A stretch of DNA of 64,000 nt from Xanthobacter flavus (GTDB lineage Bacteria; Pseudomonadota; Alphaproteobacteria; Rhizobiales; Xanthobacteraceae), in NCBI RefSeq assembly GCF_017875275.1, contig NZ_JAGGML010000001.1, positions 186,001 through 250,000 on the forward strand, given 5' to 3'. The notes under the pieces are model-generated. The model saw nothing but the letters and a program-made list of their open reading frames with translations. It had not been told where the DNA came from and did not search any database. Both the position numbers and the translations under genes were made by a program. Of this stretch, positions 17,920 through 30,246 are shown piece by piece; position 1 is the first letter of the stretch; every line of letters starts with the position of its first letter.

Positions 17920-18987
17920 TCACGGAACTAGCCGGAGAGATGAACCACCGACGGATGGCGGATTCACATCGCCGGTAAGCCCGAACAGCAGATTGTCGAG
18001 TTCTGCCTCGGGGATATCCAGGCGGGCCGCAACGTGCCGGCGTGTCACGCCTTCCCGCCAAAGCTCCGTGAGGACACGGTGCCATATTGCAGATCGCTCC
18101 GACGGGAGACCGTCAGGTTCGTTTGTGCCGAACCGCTTGTTTATCTGGATGCAGAAGGTCCGGTAGTTCCAATCGGAGATCCGGCCGATCCGGTGAAGCC
18201 GGTGCGCGAGTGCCGCTACGGACACGCCCCACCGCTTCTTTGCGAGCACCAATTGATCGAGACTTCGGACGAATGGGATCGTCGCCACGACGTCGTCGTG
18301 AGGCATCAGGAACGACGATGCAAACGCATGTGCCTCGAGCTCGGCAGCGCGCCCTTGATTGGGACCGCCGTGCTTGTGCAGGACGAGGTGAGCCAGCTCA
18401 TGAGCGGCGTCGAACCGGCTGCGCTCTGTGGTCTTGAAGGTGTTGAGGAAGACATACGGCTCGCCATCATGCCAACAGGAAAAGGCATCCACATTCTTCG
18501 TGTTCTCGGCCAGCGAGAAGACGCGAACGCCCTTCGTCTCAAGCAGCTTGATCATATGCGAGATCGGCCGCTCGCCGATCGCCCAATGCTGGCGCAGCGC
18601 ACGTGCGGCTCCAGCGGGATCGCGTTCATGGCTGAGGTCGAGCAGGTCTGGCTGAGGCAGAACGAACCTTTCCCGCACCCAGGCTGACATCTCGAAGGCC
18701 AGTGAGCCGGCGGCGAGCGCCGCATCGCGCTCTCGCGCCGACATCGCCGTGAGGCTCCGGAAGCTGGCGGCATCAGCGCTGATCGGAGCCGCGTCGTCCC
18801 GGAAGAAGAACTCCCGCGGGAATCCCAGCGCGCGCACCAAGCCGTCGACCGTGTCTTCATCCGGAATCTGCTGCCCGTTGACGACACGCGACAAGGTGAC
18901 CGGCGATATGCCAGCCCGCTCGGCGAGAGCCTTGGCGGTCAACCGTTGCCGCTTTCGCGCGAGCTCCATTCTGCCAATGTTGAACAT
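17920..18987 (-). CDS. XRE regulator fused to ImmA/IrrE-type metallopeptidase
   Basis: The 355-residue protein has an N-terminal Cro/C1-type helix-turn-helix (about residues 8-60: LTAKALAERAGISPVTLSRV). A central ImmA/IrrE-like domain follows, with the zinc protease motif HELAH (in FDAAHELAHLVLHKHGG) and the downstream Glu helix EAHAFASSFLMP. A C-terminal region carries a second possible helix-turn-helix (RRHVAARLDIPEAELDNLLF). Such proteins cleave or bind partner repressors in mobile elements, stress responses and toxin-antitoxin-like pairs. It lies three bases after an unrecognised gene and is probably co-transcribed with it from the dyad-bearing promoter at 19646-19687. Confidence 0.85.
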   Translation of the reverse strand: MFNIGRMELARKRQRLTAKALAERAGISPVTLSRVVNGQQIPDEDTVDGLVRALGFPREFFFRDDAAPISADAASFRSLTAMSARERDAALAAGSLAFEMSAWVRERFVLPQPDLLDLSHERDPAGAARALRQHWAIGERPISHMIKLLETKGVRVFSLAENTKNVDAFSCWHDGEPYVFLNTFKTTERSRFDAAHELAHLVLHKHGGPNQGRAAELEAHAFASSFLMPHDDVVATIPFVRSLDQLVLAKKRWGVSVAALAHRLHRIGRISDWNYRTFCIQINKRFGTNEPDGLPSERSAIWHRVLTELWREGVTRRHVAARLDIPEAELDNLLFGLTGDVNPPSVGGSSLRLVP

Positions 18988-18990
18988 GGC

Positions 18991-19632
18991 CTAGCGACGC
19001 AAAACAGCAGGCTCGAACTCGATGCCATCCGGACGATCGCTATCAACGATGACATCCGCCGGCCATTCACCACCACCGAGGATGAAGATGCGCTCGATAA
19101 AGCCCTCGAAATTGCCGCCGGAAATGCCCGAAGGCAGCGACAGCTCGGCACGGACATCACCACCTTGAACCGACACGCAGAAGAACCATACGCCGGTCTG
19201 GAGCTCCGCGAGGCTCTGATCCCGCGCCGCTGACATCTCCTCCTCCGGGAACAGTCCCGCCTGTCCCACCGCAATGATGCGGTCAGCACCGGAACCTTTT
19301 CCGGACACTGCCTGCGGCTTGTGCAGCGTGTCGGCCGCGAGATCGACGCTCTGGTACACGACCTTCAGCGGCCGGTCGGGATGTTTGACCGATTCGACGT
19401 TGTTCTCGCGGTAGCGGACCCATTCGTGGGCCAGGAAGACCTGCCGCACATAGCGGGTGCCATAGATATACGCTAGCAGCCCTTCGGCCGAGGCGGGATC
19501 GTCCAACGTCGCGTCCGAGCGAGCAGCGACCACGCCGCGCACGACCTCAAGCAGTTCCTGACGCGTGACGCCGAACTCGGCGAGGCGAGCGTCAACTTCA
19601 GGATGATCGGCAAGCACGCGAACCGCAGCCAT
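18991..19632 (-). CDS. Unrecognised protein paired with the XRE-ImmA gene
   Basis: A 213-residue soluble protein of balanced composition, with no signal peptide or membrane segment. Its first 70 residues are helical (RVLADHPEVDARLAEFG, then VVRGVVAARSDATLDD). The middle contains YIYGTRYVRQVFLAHEWVRY, and the rest is predicted mostly beta strand, ending in a basic VLRR. GGGAGC precedes the ATG at 19632. No family was recognised. As first gene of a two-gene unit with an XRE-ImmA protein, it could be a protease target, a toxin or an effector under that regulator's control. Confidence 0.7.
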   Translation of the reverse strand: MAAVRVLADHPEVDARLAEFGVTRQELLEVVRGVVAARSDATLDDPASAEGLLAYIYGTRYVRQVFLAHEWVRYRENNVESVKHPDRPLKVVYQSVDLAADTLHKPQAVSGKGSGADRIIAVGQAGLFPEEEMSAARDQSLAELQTGVWFFCVSVQGGDVRAELSLPSGISGGNFEGFIERIFILGGGEWPADVIVDSDRPDGIEFEPAVLRR

Positions 19633-19645
19633 CGAATCGCTCCCA

Positions 19646-19687
19646 CGATAATTTTCTTACCCTCATTTGTGGAGGAAAAAATTATCG
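19646..19687. promoter_or_regulatory. Inverted repeat upstream of the XRE-ImmA operon
   Basis: Two perfect 10-base arms, CGATAATTTT (19646-19655) and AAAATTATCG (19678-19687), are separated by 22 bases. The arms are AT-rich in a GC-rich surrounding and lie 14 bases upstream of the first gene of the operon, where its promoter must be. The spacing places the half-sites about three helical turns apart, suitable for a dimer or two dimers of the XRE protein encoded in the same operon. Confidence 0.55.
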
Positions 19688-19923
19688 CGAGCAACTGTCT
19701 TGGTTGGGTGGTCGGGGGCGGCGAAGGATCGAAGAAGAGTTCTAGTGTGAAGGTATACTCCGCCATCGCCGGCCACCGAGCGCAATAGCGGGCCTGATCT
19801 TCGCGGGCAGCCTCATATTCGTAACCGCCGTGCTCAAAAAGATCTGAAGCAAGAGACTCGCGCGCGTTGAGCTATCAAGGTCTGGAATGAAGAGCCGGGC
19901 TTCGCTGCGAATTGCCCGCCCTG

Positions 19924-22173
19924 TCACCCACGCCCCCAGGAGAGGAGCCGCAGCGCGTTCAGGGTCACCAGCACGGTGGCGCCGGTGTCGGCCAAAATCG
20001 CGGGCCACAGCCCGGTGATGCCGGCAATGGTGGTGACGAGGAATACCGCCTTCAGCCCCAGCGAGATGGCGATGTTCTGGTGAATGTTGCCCATGGTGCG
20101 CCGGGACAGGGCGATCATGGAGGCAACGTCCTTCACCCGGCCATGGAGGGCGGCGGCATCCGCCGTTTCCAGCGCCACGTCGGTGCCGCCGCCCATGGCG
20201 ATGCCGATGTCGGCGGCGGCCAGCGCCGGGGCGTCGTTGATGCCGTCGCCCACCTTGGCCACCACCGCGCCTTCTTGCTGCAGCTCGCCGACGATGCGCA
20301 GCTTGTCCTGCGGCAGCAGCTCGGCACGCACCTCGATGCCCAGCTGCCGGCCGATAGCCTCCGCCGTGCGCCGGTTGTCGCCGGTGAGCATCAGCGTGCG
20401 GATGCCCTCCCGCTTCAGCGCGGCAAGGCCCTCGGGGGCGTCGGGGCGGGGCTCGTCGCGCATGGCGATGGCCCCGGCGATGGCGCCGTCGGCCACCAGC
20501 AGGGACACGGTCTTGCCGGCGTCGTTCAATGCCGCGATCCGGTCGGCCTGCTCTTGCGACAGGGCCGCGCGCGCGGCGGCGGCCTGGGGCGAGCCGAGGA
20601 ACACCTCGCGTCCTTCCACCTGCGCCGACACGCCCTTGCCGCCCAGCGCCTGCGCGGCTTCCGCCACGGGAATGGCGATGGCGTCCGCTGCCGCGCGATC
20701 AAGGATGGCCTTGGCGAGGGGGTGGCTCGAACCGGTCTCCAGCGCTGCCGCGAGGCGCAGCACCTCGGCGTCCGGCAGGGCGAAGGCGATCACGTCCGTC
20801 ACTTGCGGCTTTCCTGCGGTGAGGGTGCCGGTCTTGTCGAAGCAGACGGTGGTGACCTTGCCCGCCGTCTCCAGCACGGCGCCGCCCTTCAGCAGCAGCC
20901 CGCGCCGCGCCCCGGCGGAGAGGCCGGCTGCGATGGCGGCCGGGGTCGAGATCACCAGCGCGCAGGGGCAGCCGATGAGGAGGATGGCAAGGCCCTTGTA
21001 GATCCAGGCATCCCACGCCCCGCCGAACAGCAGCGGCGGGATGACCGCCACCAGCGCCGCCACCACCACCACGCCGGGGGTGTAGTAGCGCGAGAAGCGA
21101 TCGATGAGCCGCTCGGTGGGCGCGCGCTTTTCCTGCGCCTCCTCCACCAGCTTCACCACCCGGGCGATGGTGTTGTCCTCGGCGGTGGCGGTGACGCGCA
21201 CGCGCAGCGCCGCCTCCCCGTTCACGGTGCCGGCGAAGACGGTGGCGTCGGGCCCCTTGCGCACCGGCACGCTCTCGCCGGTCACCGGGCTCTCGTCGAT
21301 GCCGCTCTCGCCGGCGACGATGAGGCCGTCAGCGGAAATCCGGTCGCCGGGCCGCACCAGGATCACCTCGCCCACGACGAGGCTGGCGGCGGGCACCTCG
21401 ACCGTGGCGCCGTCGCGCTCCACCAATGCGGTCTTTGGCACCAGCGCGGTGAGCGCGCGGATGCTGGCGCGCGCCCGGCCGGCGGCGACGCCTTCCAGCA
21501 ATTCGCCCACCAGGAACAGGAACACCACCGCCGCCGCCTCCTCGGCCGCGCCGATGACCACGGCGCCCGCCGCTGCGATGGTCATCAGCATCTCGATGGT
21601 GAAGGGCATGCCGTTCGCGGCGGCCGCGATGGCGCGCCGGGCGATGGGCACGAGGCCCACCAGCATGGCGGCGAGGAACAGCCACGATTGCACCGCCGGG
21701 ACGAAGGTCCCGATGCCGGAGGCCGCAACCAAAGCGAGGCCGCTCAGGAGGGTGAGGCGCGCCTTGCCGGTGGACCACCATCTGCCTTCGGCGGCGGGGA
21801 CAGCACCATGGTCGTGGCCGCCGGTTTCGGCGTGGTCGTGCTTTGCGTGATCGTGGCCGGTGTGGTCGTGGCCCGCATGGTCGTGGTCGGAATGATCGTG
21901 CCCCGCGCAGCTCTCTCCATGGTCGTGTGCCTTGCGCTGCCCGCCGCCGGCCGCGAGCGGAGCGAGGGCGTAGCCCATGGGGGAAAGGCGCCCGGCGAGG
22001 GGCGCAAGGTCGGCGTCCGGGGCGTGGCGGATCACCAGCGTGCCGGCCGCCACCGAGACCTCGGCTTCCGCCACGCCGGCGATGCGCAGCGTGGTGCCCT
22101 CGATCTTCGCGGCGCAGGAGGCGCAGTCCATCCCGGTCACCCGGAACCGGCTTTGAACGAGAGGAGCGGTCAT
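19924..22173 (-). CDS. zntA: P1B-2 type Zn/Cd/Pb-exporting ATPase
   Basis: The 749-residue pump starts with a heavy-metal-associated domain (GMDCASCAAKIE, Cys17 and Cys20). A His-Asp repeat linker of about 45 residues follows (for example GHDHSDHDHAGHDHTGHDHA). Core motifs are the phosphatase loop TGES, CPC in IGCPCALVISTP, the phosphorylation site DKTGTLTAGK, the HP motif GSSHPLAKAIL and GDGINDAP. DTGATVLVTLNALRLL in the last helix carries the Asp typical of the Zn/Cd/Pb group. It exports cytoplasmic Zn, Cd or Pb. It is divergent from a MerR regulator, with a MerR-type promoter between them. Confidence 0.93.
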   Translation of the reverse strand: MTAPLVQSRFRVTGMDCASCAAKIEGTTLRIAGVAEAEVSVAAGTLVIRHAPDADLAPLAGRLSPMGYALAPLAAGGGQRKAHDHGESCAGHDHSDHDHAGHDHTGHDHAKHDHAETGGHDHGAVPAAEGRWWSTGKARLTLLSGLALVAASGIGTFVPAVQSWLFLAAMLVGLVPIARRAIAAAANGMPFTIEMLMTIAAAGAVVIGAAEEAAAVVFLFLVGELLEGVAAGRARASIRALTALVPKTALVERDGATVEVPAASLVVGEVILVRPGDRISADGLIVAGESGIDESPVTGESVPVRKGPDATVFAGTVNGEAALRVRVTATAEDNTIARVVKLVEEAQEKRAPTERLIDRFSRYYTPGVVVVAALVAVIPPLLFGGAWDAWIYKGLAILLIGCPCALVISTPAAIAAGLSAGARRGLLLKGGAVLETAGKVTTVCFDKTGTLTAGKPQVTDVIAFALPDAEVLRLAAALETGSSHPLAKAILDRAAADAIAIPVAEAAQALGGKGVSAQVEGREVFLGSPQAAAARAALSQEQADRIAALNDAGKTVSLLVADGAIAGAIAMRDEPRPDAPEGLAALKREGIRTLMLTGDNRRTAEAIGRQLGIEVRAELLPQDKLRIVGELQQEGAVVAKVGDGINDAPALAAADIGIAMGGGTDVALETADAAALHGRVKDVASMIALSRRTMGNIHQNIAISLGLKAVFLVTTIAGITGLWPAILADTGATVLVTLNALRLLSWGRG

Positions 22174-22203
22174 GATGCGGCCTTTCTTTGCGTCACGCTG
22201 CGG

Positions 22204-22234
22204 ATCCTAGATGCTCTAGTCACTAGAGGAGCAA
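22204..22234 (-). promoter_or_regulatory. MerR-type promoter of the Zn/Cd ATPase gene with palindromic operator
   Basis: On the minus strand TTGCTC (22234-22229) and TAGGAT (22209-22204) are separated by 19 bases, the over-long spacer typical of MerR-activated promoters. Inside the spacer lies a perfect dyad, CTCTAGT-C-ACTAGAG at 22214-22228 on the plus strand. The metal-bound MerR protein encoded at 22241 would distort this spacer to activate the ATPase gene. Confidence 0.75.
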
Positions 22235-22240
22235 GCCCCA

Positions 22241-22774
22241 ATGTCCGGCCCGTCGTCCGAAAATTTTCCCGACCTCCTGCCCATCGGCGCGGCGGCGCGC
22301 TTAAGCGGGGTGAAGGTGCCCACCATCCGCTTCTATGAGGAGATCGGCCTGATGCCGGCGCTGCCGCGCACCGAGGGCAACCGCCGCCTCTACAGCGCCA
22401 CCCACCTGCAGCGGCTGGCCTTCATCCGCCATGCGTGCGAGCTGGGCTTTGACATCGAGGCTATCCGCACCCTGCTGACGCTGCAGGACCGGCCCGAGCA
22501 GTCGTGCGCGGCGGCGGACGAGATCGCCAGCGCGCGGCTGATCGAGGTGCGCAGCCGCATCGCCGCGCTAAGGGCGCTGGAGGCGGAGCTTCAACGCATG
22601 GTCGACGGCTGCGCCCACGGCCACGTGGCACAGTGCAGGGTGATCGAGACGCTTTCCGATCACGGACAATGTCAATTTCATAACGGCCAGGGCGAAAACC
22701 TTGGGATCGGCCGAAATTCAAGCGATCTCCCAAGCTTTTCGGGTACGCTGACGCAGCGCTTCCGAAAGACTTGA
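22241..22774 (+). CDS. MerR-family Zn/Cd/Pb-responsive regulator
   Basis: The 177-residue protein begins with the MerR helix-turn-helix and wing (IGAAARLSGVKVPTIRFYEE and the N-RRLYS wing). A dimerisation helix follows. The metal-binding elements are a Cys after the long helix (EQSCAAADEI) and the C-terminal loop DGCAHGHVAQCRVI, the same pattern as ZntR, CadR and PbrR. A further C-terminal extension of about 40 residues (FHNGQGENLGIGRN onward) is not part of the family core and may be read-through. It is divergent from the ATPase gene and should control it through the 19-base-spacer promoter. Confidence 0.88.
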   Translation: MSGPSSENFPDLLPIGAAARLSGVKVPTIRFYEEIGLMPALPRTEGNRRLYSATHLQRLAFIRHACELGFDIEAIRTLLTLQDRPEQSCAAADEIASARLIEVRSRIAALRALEAELQRMVDGCAHGHVAQCRVIETLSDHGQCQFHNGQGENLGIGRNSSDLPSFSGTLTQRFRKT

Positions 22775-22806
22775 CACATCGCGGCTCTTGGGGTCTCTCA
22801 TGGTCC

Positions 22807-23265
22807 ATGCTTCGCGTCTTGGCAAAAGTCCTCATGTCGATCACCGGTCCGGCGTTCCGCCGCGCCGTGTCGGTCGTCGTGGTGGCATGCCTTGTGGCCG
22901 GGCCGTTCGCAAGCGCACTGGCAGCGCATCACATCTTTGATGTGGACGGCGCTCTGGGAGAGTTGGCTGGGACCTCAGTTACGCTGACGGGCGTCGGTGT
23001 GTCGAGCACCGACCTGTCGCCCGTCGAGGCATCCGTTGCGGACCCCTCCCTCGCCGCTACGGATGCCAAGGTGTTCGGCGCCGCGCATGACCCGGCCCAG
23101 CCCCAGCCTGCCTCGGACCATGACTGCCATGGCTGCTCCATGGTGGTGCCATATACTCCGGCAGCAAGCGAGGCCCTGCGTCTGCCATCCACGTCGGAGG
23201 TAGCGCCCACGCGCCTGAGCGCCGGCCGCTCCGTTCCCGCAGACATCCGCCCCCCGCGCGCCTGA
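22807..23265 (+). CDS. Small exported His/Cys protein preceding czc genes
   Basis: From ATG 22807 the product has 152 residues. A strong signal sequence (VSVVVVACLVAGPFASALA) precedes an exported domain with the metal-like motif DHDCHGCSMVVP near the middle and a Pro-rich end terminating in PPRA. The layout resembles the small periplasmic regulators or binders found at the head of czc and cnr operons, and the protein at 29871-30209 shares it (clustered Cys, then a proline-rich end). It probably binds metal or signals in the periplasm; no family name is certain. TTGACA at 22771-22776 could be part of its promoter. Confidence 0.65.
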   Translation: MLRVLAKVLMSITGPAFRRAVSVVVVACLVAGPFASALAAHHIFDVDGALGELAGTSVTLTGVGVSSTDLSPVEASVADPSLAATDAKVFGAAHDPAQPQPASDHDCHGCSMVVPYTPAASEALRLPSTSEVAPTRLSAGRSVPADIRPPRA

Positions 23266-23330
23266 TCCGACTTCTGCTCGCGCGCTGACGCCCCGCGTCG
23301 GCGATCCGCCATCAGACTTTGGATCAGATC

Positions 23331-24602
23331 ATGTCGCCTCGTGCCCTCGCGCTTGCGCTTGGGGCAGCGCTCGCGCTGCTTCACGCGTCGCAGACGCGCG
23401 CCGAAACCGCCCGTCCGCTGACCCTCACAAGCGCCCTCGCCAGCGCCCTTGCCGCCAATCCGCGCCTCACGGCGGCGGAACGCGACATCGGCATCGCAGC
23501 CGGCCGCAATACCCAGGCCGGGGCCCTGCCCAACCCCAACCTCTCCCTAGAGGTGGACAATGCGGCGGGCTCGGGCTCCTACCAGGGGCTGGACCTTGCC
23601 GAGCAGACGATCCAGATCAGCCAACTGGTAGAGCTGGGCGGCAAGCGCGAGGCGCGGCTGGCGGCCGCCGGCGCCGGGGTCGGCGTGGCGCGCTGGGAGC
23701 GGGAGGCGATCCGCCTGCAGGTGCTGGCGGATACCGCCGCCGCCTTCGCCGCCGTGCTCGGGGCGCAGCAGCGCGCCCAGATTCTTGAGACGCAGGTGGC
23801 GGCGATCCAGCGGCTCGCTCCCTTGCTGCAGAACCGCGTCCAGGCCGGCGCTTCCTCCCCGGCCGAGATTTCCCGCGCCCGTGTCGCCGCCGATTTCGCC
23901 CGGGTGGAGCTGGACCGAGCCCGCGCTGCGCTCGGCACCGCGCGGCGGGAACTCGCGCTGCTCATGGGCCTTCAGGAGGCAAGGTTCGGGCGGGCGACCG
24001 GCAACCTGCTGAAGGTCAGCGCCCCCCCGCCACTGCCGGGGCTTGTCAAGCAGGCGCTGGGCAATCCGCAGCTCACCCGCTTCACCGCCCTGCGCGCCCA
24101 GCGGCAGGCGGACCTGCGCTCGGCACAGGCCAAGTCGGTGCCGGACGTGACCCTGGGGGTCGGCTACCGGCATTACAACGAGACCGCTGACAGCGGCATG
24201 CGCTTCTCATTGTCCATGCCGATCCCCCTGTTCGACCGCAATGACGGCGGCATCGCCGAGGCGAACGAACAGATGCTGCGGGCCGAAGCGGAGGAAGCCA
24301 TCGCCCGCAATGCCCTCATCTCCCAGCTTGGCCGGGCCCATGACGGGATGAGGGCGGCCTTCGACGAAATAGCGCTATTGCGCGGCAGCACCATTCCAGG
24401 CGCGCGGACTGCCTTCGAGGGGGTAGAGACCGGCTATTCCGAAGGCCGCTACACGCTCCTGGAACTGCTTGACGCCCAGTCCACCCTCACCGACGCCGCC
24501 CTGCGCGAGCTCGATGCGCTGGTTTCGTTCCACACCGCACTCGCCACCCTCGAAGGGCTGACGGGTCGGCCGGTGAATCTCAACAAAGGAAAAGCCAAAT
24601 GA
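23331..24602 (+). CDS. czcC: CzcC-type outer-membrane channel of an RND pump
   Basis: The product has 423 residues from ATG 23331; a TTG four codons upstream is less likely. It carries a signal peptide (ALALGAALALLHASQTRA) and the two repeated TolC-family halves, recognisable by LTSALASALAANPRLTAAER, QTIQISQLVELGGKREAR and GYSEGRYTLLELLDAQSTL. It forms the outer-membrane exit for the CzcBA pump. Its stop overlaps the czcB start (ATGA). As the only such channel gene in the window it could also serve CusBA. Confidence 0.92.
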   Translation: MSPRALALALGAALALLHASQTRAETARPLTLTSALASALAANPRLTAAERDIGIAAGRNTQAGALPNPNLSLEVDNAAGSGSYQGLDLAEQTIQISQLVELGGKREARLAAAGAGVGVARWEREAIRLQVLADTAAAFAAVLGAQQRAQILETQVAAIQRLAPLLQNRVQAGASSPAEISRARVAADFARVELDRARAALGTARRELALLMGLQEARFGRATGNLLKVSAPPPLPGLVKQALGNPQLTRFTALRAQRQADLRSAQAKSVPDVTLGVGYRHYNETADSGMRFSLSMPIPLFDRNDGGIAEANEQMLRAEAEEAIARNALISQLGRAHDGMRAAFDEIALLRGSTIPGARTAFEGVETGYSEGRYTLLELLDAQSTLTDAALRELDALVSFHTALATLEGLTGRPVNLNKGKAK

Positions 24603-25577
24603 GCCGCACGGCGCGACGCGACGTGGCGATGCTCCTCATCGGCCTGCTGGCCGGCGCGGGGGCGCTGTACGCATTCCAGGACCGCAACGCTCCCGTTTCG
24701 GGCAGCCTAGCCGCTGAGCGCGGACATGGTGCGGAGGGTGGGCATGGAGAAGAGGGAGGCGGACATGCCGAGGGCGGGGTGGAACTGGACGACACCAGGC
24801 TTGCTGCTGCCGGCATCGGCCTGGAGACGGCCAGCCCCGGGACGCTTCGCCAGAAGCTACGCCTAAATGGCTTGGTCCAGCCCAATCAGGAAAACGTGGT
24901 CCAGGTAACCCCGCGCTTTCCCGGCATCGTCCGGGAGATCCGCAAGCGGATCGGCGACAAGGTGGCCAAGGGCGACGTTCTCGCGGTCGTCGAAAGCAAC
25001 CAGAGCCTCACCACCTACGACATGAAGGCGCCGATCTCCGGCACGGTGGTGGACCGGCAAGTCGGGCTTGGCGAATACGCCTCCGAACAGAAGCCGGCTT
25101 TCGTGGTGGCCGACCTTTCGACTCTATGGGTGGATCTCTCCGTCTATCGCCGCGATTTTCCACGGGTGCGTGCCGGCGATAAGGTCGCCATCGATCCGGA
25201 GGACGGTGGGCAGGTCATCGACGGCCGAGTGGCTTATGTCTCGCCCATCGGATCAGCCGACACCCAGACCGCGCTGGCGCGGGCGGTCATTCCCAACGAC
25301 GGCATGCGGCTGCGGCCCGGCCTGTTCGCCGTGGGCACCATCACCCTGACTGAGAAGCCGGTGGATCTCGCGGTCCGAACCAGCGCGCTTCAGACCATCG
25401 ACAACCGCACCGTCGTGTTCGTGCGCGACGGTGACGCGTTCGCCCCCCGCGATGTGGAGATCGGTGATCGCGATGCGGAATGGGCCGAGGTGCTGTTCGG
25501 GCTCATGCCCGGTGATGTCTACGCCGCGCGAAACAGCTTCGTGGTGAAGGCGGAACTCGCCAAAGGGAGCGCTAGCC

Positions 25578-25588
<11 letters not shown>
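24599..25588 (+). CDS. czcB: CzcB-type periplasmic adaptor
   Basis: A 329-residue membrane-fusion protein. An N-terminal hydrophobic anchor (DVAMLLIGLLAGAGALYAF) is followed by a His/Glu/Gly-rich segment (HGAEGGHGEEGGGHAEGG), a plausible Zn or Co buffer. The lipoyl halves (VQVTPRFPGIVREIRKRIGD and TYDMKAPISGTVVDR) and the beta-barrel end (LRPGLFAVGTITL) follow. It overlaps both neighbours. It connects the inner-membrane pump CzcA with the CzcC channel and may deliver periplasmic metal. Confidence 0.92.
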
Positions 25589-29173
<3,585 letters not shown>

Positions 29174-29195
29174 CCCCAAAATCGGAGAAAGACCC

Positions 29196-29573
29196 GTGCT
29201 TAAGAGCCTGATCGTCGCTTTCAGCCTGCTTGCCGCTGGGCCCGCCCTCGCCCAGCATGCCCATGGTGCGCAGAAGGGTCCCAATGGCGGCCCCTTGGAA
29301 GACGTCGCCGGCGTCCATGCCGAACTTGTCGTCTCGGGCGAGACCTTGACCTTCCACGTAGTCGATGAGGCAGGCAAGCCGGTCGATACCGCCGGCTTTA
29401 CCGGTTCTGCCATGCTGGCCTCCGGCGCCGATCGCAAGACTATCCAGCTTACCGCAGGCGGTCAGACCCTGGCCGGCAAGGCGCCCTCAACCATCGTCAA
29501 GGGCACGGCGGTCACGCTGCTCATTAAAACCCCGGCCGGCAAGTCCGGTCAGGCCAAGTTCACCACCCCATAA
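29196..29573 (+). CDS. Periplasmic protein with His-rich start, end of czc operon
   Basis: A 125-residue exported protein. The signal peptide ends near PALAQ, and the mature N-terminus begins HAHGAQKGPNGGPLED, a motif also seen at the N-terminus of some czc adaptors. The remainder is predicted beta sandwich (VHAELVVSGETLTFHVVDEA). It sits 22 bases after czcA and is probably co-transcribed. A periplasmic metal-carrier role is inferred; no gene name is certain. Confidence 0.72.
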   Translation: MLKSLIVAFSLLAAGPALAQHAHGAQKGPNGGPLEDVAGVHAELVVSGETLTFHVVDEAGKPVDTAGFTGSAMLASGADRKTIQLTAGGQTLAGKAPSTIVKGTAVTLLIKTPAGKSGQAKFTTP

Positions 29574-29584
29574 GGAAGTGTGTC

Positions 29585-29830
29585 ATGAAAAGTACTGTGT
29601 GGAACTACGTTGCCCGCGGCACCTTGTGCGTGCTCGTGTTCGGCATCGCGTCGCCGGCACTGGCACTCGATCCGCGACCGAAGACATATCGTGAGAAGCA
29701 GAGGCACGATTTTCGAGACGTCCAACTCGGGGTTACTCACCCGTTGCCCCATGGTCGCAGCACATCTATCCGTTCCGGCCAGACGCGCGATGTTCCGTCC
29801 GAGCAACGCACTATGGAATCCAGCCGGTGA
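29585..29830 (+). CDS. Small exported protein with RHDFRDVQ motif
   Basis: An 81-residue product with a signal peptide (LCVLVFGIASPALA) and a short basic mature part, KTYREKQRHDFRDVQLG, followed by an unstructured Ser/Arg tail. It has an AAGGA ribosome site and begins 11 bases after the preceding gene. The motif QRHDFRDVQ recurs as ERHEFLDVQ in the small exported protein at 30247-30507, so the two are probably distant paralogues. Function unknown. Confidence 0.55.
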   Translation: MKSTVWNYVARGTLCVLVFGIASPALALDPRPKTYREKQRHDFRDVQLGVTHPLPHGRSTSIRSGQTRDVPSEQRTMESSR

Positions 29831-29870
29831 ATTCAATATTCGGTCGTTTCGATCAAGAGGGAGAGGCGGT

Positions 29871-30209
29871 GTGAGAGGCTTTCTCCGAAGCATTTTGCTA
29901 AGTCTCATGCTGATCGTAGTCTTGTGTATTCCGGGGTATTCCTGGAACGCGAGCGCGATGTCATTAGAAGCGAGCGCATTAACGGATGAAAACCACCATC
30001 AGAGTGACGAAGACACCCGCAATCCGGCCTGCGCTGCGGTGCGGTGCGAGTGCCACGCTTGCCCGCACGTCTCCCCCTTCGATGAAGGTGCGTCGTCGGG
30101 GCCCCCAGGGTGGAGAGTGTGCGGGCAATGGGCGAACGAGACCCGTAGTGGTGTCGGCCTAGGCGTAGAAATCCCCCCTCCTCGCTACGCGAATGTTGAA
30201 AACAAATGA
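29871..30209 (+). CDS. Small exported Cys-rich protein
   Basis: A GTG at 29871 is preceded by AGGGAGAGG and gives 112 residues. A signal sequence (LSLMLIVVLCIPGYSWNASA) is followed by an acidic His segment (DENHHQSDED) and a compact cluster CAAVRCECHACPH. The end is Pro-rich (EIPPPR). The layout parallels the exported protein at 22807-23265 (His/Cys cluster, then a PPR end), so the czc genes appear flanked by two related metal-binding proteins. Family not named with certainty. Confidence 0.58.
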   Translation: MRGFLRSILLSLMLIVVLCIPGYSWNASAMSLEASALTDENHHQSDEDTRNPACAAVRCECHACPHVSPFDEGASSGPPGWRVCGQWANETRSGVGLGVEIPPPRYANVENK

Positions 30210-30246
30210 AATAAATCAAGTTTAATTCGACATTCGAGGTTAAATC

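Noticed and set aside
21780-21900. Short tandem GTGGTCGTG-like repeats that could suggest a repeat array
   Set aside because: They encode the His-Asp linker of the ATPase on the other strand; codon repetition explains them.
19912-22338. Plus-strand frame of about 800 codons opposite the Zn/Cd ATPase
   Set aside because: It runs through the whole ATPase gene and the divergent promoter and into the MerR gene; repetitive Gly/His/Arg composition marks it as non-coding.
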